This document shows positions 23,051 through 24,840 of a stretch of DNA of 24,840 nt, one piece after another; the first letter of the stretch is position 1, and each line of letters begins with the position of its first letter. A program made the position numbers and the translations under genes. The stretch lies in assembly GCA_964579735.1 (NCBI GenBank), contig CAZOHH010000036.1, positions 1 through 24,840 on the forward strand, in the 5' to 3' direction. This stretch comes from CAILLO01 sp964579735. GTDB taxonomy: Bacteria; Bacillota; Clostridia; Saccharofermentanales; UBA5734. Below the pieces are notes generated by a model that saw only the letters and a list, made by a program, of their open reading frames with translations, was not told the origin of the DNA and made no database searches.

Positions 23051-24840
23051 TCAAACGGTGACGGCGCCCGTTTCGACGACGGGTGTCGCCTTCTTCTTCG
23101 TCAGCAGCGAAACGATGACGAGGACAAGGAAACTCAAAGGTACCGAGAAGATCGCGGGGTTGGCGATGGTGACCGGCGCGACCGCGGTCGTATGGTAGAC
23201 CAGATCGAAGGTCTCCGTGGACAGCAGGATCAGACCGAGGGATGCCACGAGACCGGTCGTGATGGAGGCGATGACGCCCTTTGCGGTGGTCCGCTTCCAG
23301 AACAGGATCATGATGATGGCGGGTAGATTCGCCGACGCCGCCACGGCGAAGGCCCACCCGACCAGGAACGAGACGTTCATGCTCTTGAAGATGATGCCGA
23401 GCACGATGGCGATGGCCCCGACGCCGACCGCCGTCAACTTTCCGTAGAACACCTTCTTCTTGTCCGTGATGCCGTTCTTGGAAAGGCGGTCCATGATGTC
23501 GTGGGCGACCGCACCCGATGCCGCGACGATCAGTCCGCTGACGGTGCCGAGAACGGTGGCGAAGGCGATGGCCGAGATGATGGCGAAGATCGAGATGCCG
23601 AAGCTCTTCGCGAGCAACGGAGCGGCCATGTTGTCGTTGGTGAGGTCGAGCACCCCGTTGGTCATGGCTCCGAGCCCCATGTAGAGCGTCAAGAGGTAGA
23701 AGAGACCGATGGCGCTGATGGCCACGATGGTCGACTTGCGCGCGGCCGCCGGGCTGGCGACGGTGTAGTAGCGGATGAGGATGTGGGGGAGGGCGGCGGT
23801 GCCGCAGAACAACGCGAGCATGAGAGAGATGAAGTTCAACTTGTCGGACGTCGTGGCGCCCTTGGCGGTGTCGACTTTGTATTTGAGGCCAGGCGCCATG
23901 ATGTCGCTGCCCAGCGTCGGCTTCTGGTAGAAGGCCGTGACCTTGTCGGTTCCGTCGACGAGAAGCTGCTTGCCCCAGCGGATCACGACGCCGCTCTTGA
24001 TGGCGGCGGAAAAGCTGAGGAGGTCCATGGTGTTGAGCGAGACGTCGTCGGTCATGCCGTTGATGGCGCTCATGGTGCCGACCTGGTAGAAGCGGCCGGC
24101 CGATTTCGGCGCTCCATTATAGAGCACCGTGCCATCCGCCTTCGTGACGATGGTCTCGGTCTCAGACAGCTTGCCGGTCTCAGGGTCGAGTTTCCAGTAG
24201 CTGCTCTCGCCGTCCTTGGCGAGCCGGACGAAGACGAGCTTGCCTTCGGGCAGGACCTTCTCGACGGTGTAGTTGGAATCGGTGACAGTCATCGCGTCGG
24301 CCGTGATGTTTTCGGCTTGCAGCGTGATGTACTTGTGCGGCGTGACGTTGCCGCCCTGATTCGGATTGGTCGTGAGCCCGCGGGACAGCACGAGGAACAC
24401 GAGGACGATCGAGAAGACGATCAGCAGACCTCCCTTGAGGAACTGCACATAGGTGGTGCTCGCCATCCCGGCGGTCGCGACGATGAACACGACGATGACG
24501 CCGACCATGATGACGCCGATTTCGTGGGGAAGGCCGAGTAGCGGAGTGACGAGCGTTCCGGCGCCGACCATCTGCGGGATCAGGTAGAACAAGGAAACCA
24601 GGAGCGTGCTGATGGCGCCCATGAGGCGGATGCCGCGGGAGTTGAACTTCGCGTCGAGTGCGTCCGTGAAGGTGAACCTGCCGAGGCGCTTCATGGGCTC
24701 GGCGACGACGAACAGGGCGACGACCCAGCCGGCGAGGTAGCCGATGGAGTAGAGGAATCCATCATAGCCGAACGTGGCGATCATCCCGCAGATGCCGAGG
24801 AAGGAGGCGGCGGAGAGGTAGTCGCCGGCGAAGGCGATGC
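23051..24840 (-). CDS. ActP-like sodium:solute symporter (probable acetate/monocarboxylate), N-terminus beyond the window
   Basis: This solute:sodium symporter family protein is cut at the window edge; 595 residues are visible. The first visible codons give IAFAGDYLSAASFLG, the conserved Na+ site region of ActP, so the internal Met at 24784 is not the start. Many hydrophobic helices follow, with the GTAALPHILIRYYTV signature typical of the acetate branch and a C-terminal LVLVIVSLLTKKK helix. A hydrophilic insertion of about 180 residues (roughly 23840-24379) separates two helices; the usual ActP loop there is shorter. It is convergent with the glutamine operon and shares its terminator. The substrate is inferred from the family only. 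Confidence 0.85.
   Translation of the reverse strand, partial: IAFAGDYLSAASFLGICGMIATFGYDGFLYSIGYLAGWVVALFVVAEPMKRLGRFTFTDALDAKFNSRGIRLMGAISTLLVSLFYLIPQMVGAGTLVTPLLGLPHEIGVIMVGVIVVFIVATAGMASTTYVQFLKGGLLIVFSIVLVFLVLSRGLTTNPNQGGNVTPHKYITLQAENITADAMTVTDSNYTVEKVLPEGKLVFVRLAKDGESSYWKLDPETGKLSETETIVTKADGTVLYNGAPKSAGRFYQVGTMSAINGMTDDVSLNTMDLLSFSAAIKSGVVIRWGKQLLVDGTDKVTAFYQKPTLGSDIMAPGLKYKVDTAKGATTSDKLNFISLMLALFCGTAALPHILIRYYTVASPAAARKSTIVAISAIGLFYLLTLYMGLGAMTNGVLDLTNDNMAAPLLAKSFGISIFAIISAIAFATVLGTVSGLIVAASGAVAHDIMDRLSKNGITDKKKVFYGKLTAVGVGAIAIVLGIIFKSMNVSFLVGWAFAVAASANLPAIIMILFWKRTTAKGVIASITTGLVASLGLILLSTETFDLVYHTTAVAPVTIANPAIFSVPLSFLVLVIVSLLTKKKATPVVETGAVTV

Noticed and set aside
23501..24541. 346-codon plus-strand frame opposite the symporter
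   Set aside because: Composition is the Arg/Gly/Asp/His-rich pattern of an antisense frame; the minus strand encodes a recognisable symporter.

Overview
The window is a single high-GC bacterial segment (about 60-65% G+C by eye) from a draft assembly; a run of ten Ns lies at 10706-10715. No gene here fixes the taxon. The combination of GatCAB with an archaeal-type (AspS2-like) aspartyl-tRNA synthetase, a glnA-ANTAR-gltB-gltD block of the kind known from solventogenic clostridia, MurT/GatD lipid II amidation and the DapL route to diaminopimelate best fits a Gram-positive-type anaerobe of the Bacillota. That assignment is inference.

Layout. (1) 1-327: leader with a near-consensus sigma-A promoter, a 34-codon upstream ORF and a hairpin. 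(2) 328-4954: gatC-gatA-gatB-aspS, tightly packed, giving the two-step synthesis of Asn-tRNA(Asn) and/or Gln-tRNA(Gln). (3) 4955-5284: AT-rich control region with two or three candidate promoters and strong hairpins. (4) 5285-22962: thirteen co-directional genes with gaps of -11 to +18 nt: glnA, an ANTAR regulator, gltB, gltD, murT, gatD, dapF, carA, dapL, nadE, purF and two unnamed genes. (5) 22963-23050: hairpin terminator between convergent genes. (6) 23051-24840, minus strand: an ActP-like sodium:solute symporter cut by the window edge.

How the genes fit together. GlnA makes glutamine, and nearly everything else spends its amide nitrogen: GatCAB, glutamate synthase (GltB/GltD), MurT-GatD, carbamoyl-phosphate synthase (CarA), NAD synthetase (NadE) and PRPP amidotransferase (PurF). 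DapL and DapF make the meso-diaminopimelate of the same peptidoglycan whose D-glutamate MurT-GatD amidates. The window therefore looks like a consolidated glutamine production and use locus with an RNA-binding (ANTAR) regulator inside it.

The main anomaly is in gltB. Beside the N-gap is about 100 nt of non-gltB sequence flanked by an 8-nt direct repeat. Removing one repeat plus everything between restores a perfect gltB frame. This is either a mobile-element insertion with target duplication or a chimeric scaffold join.
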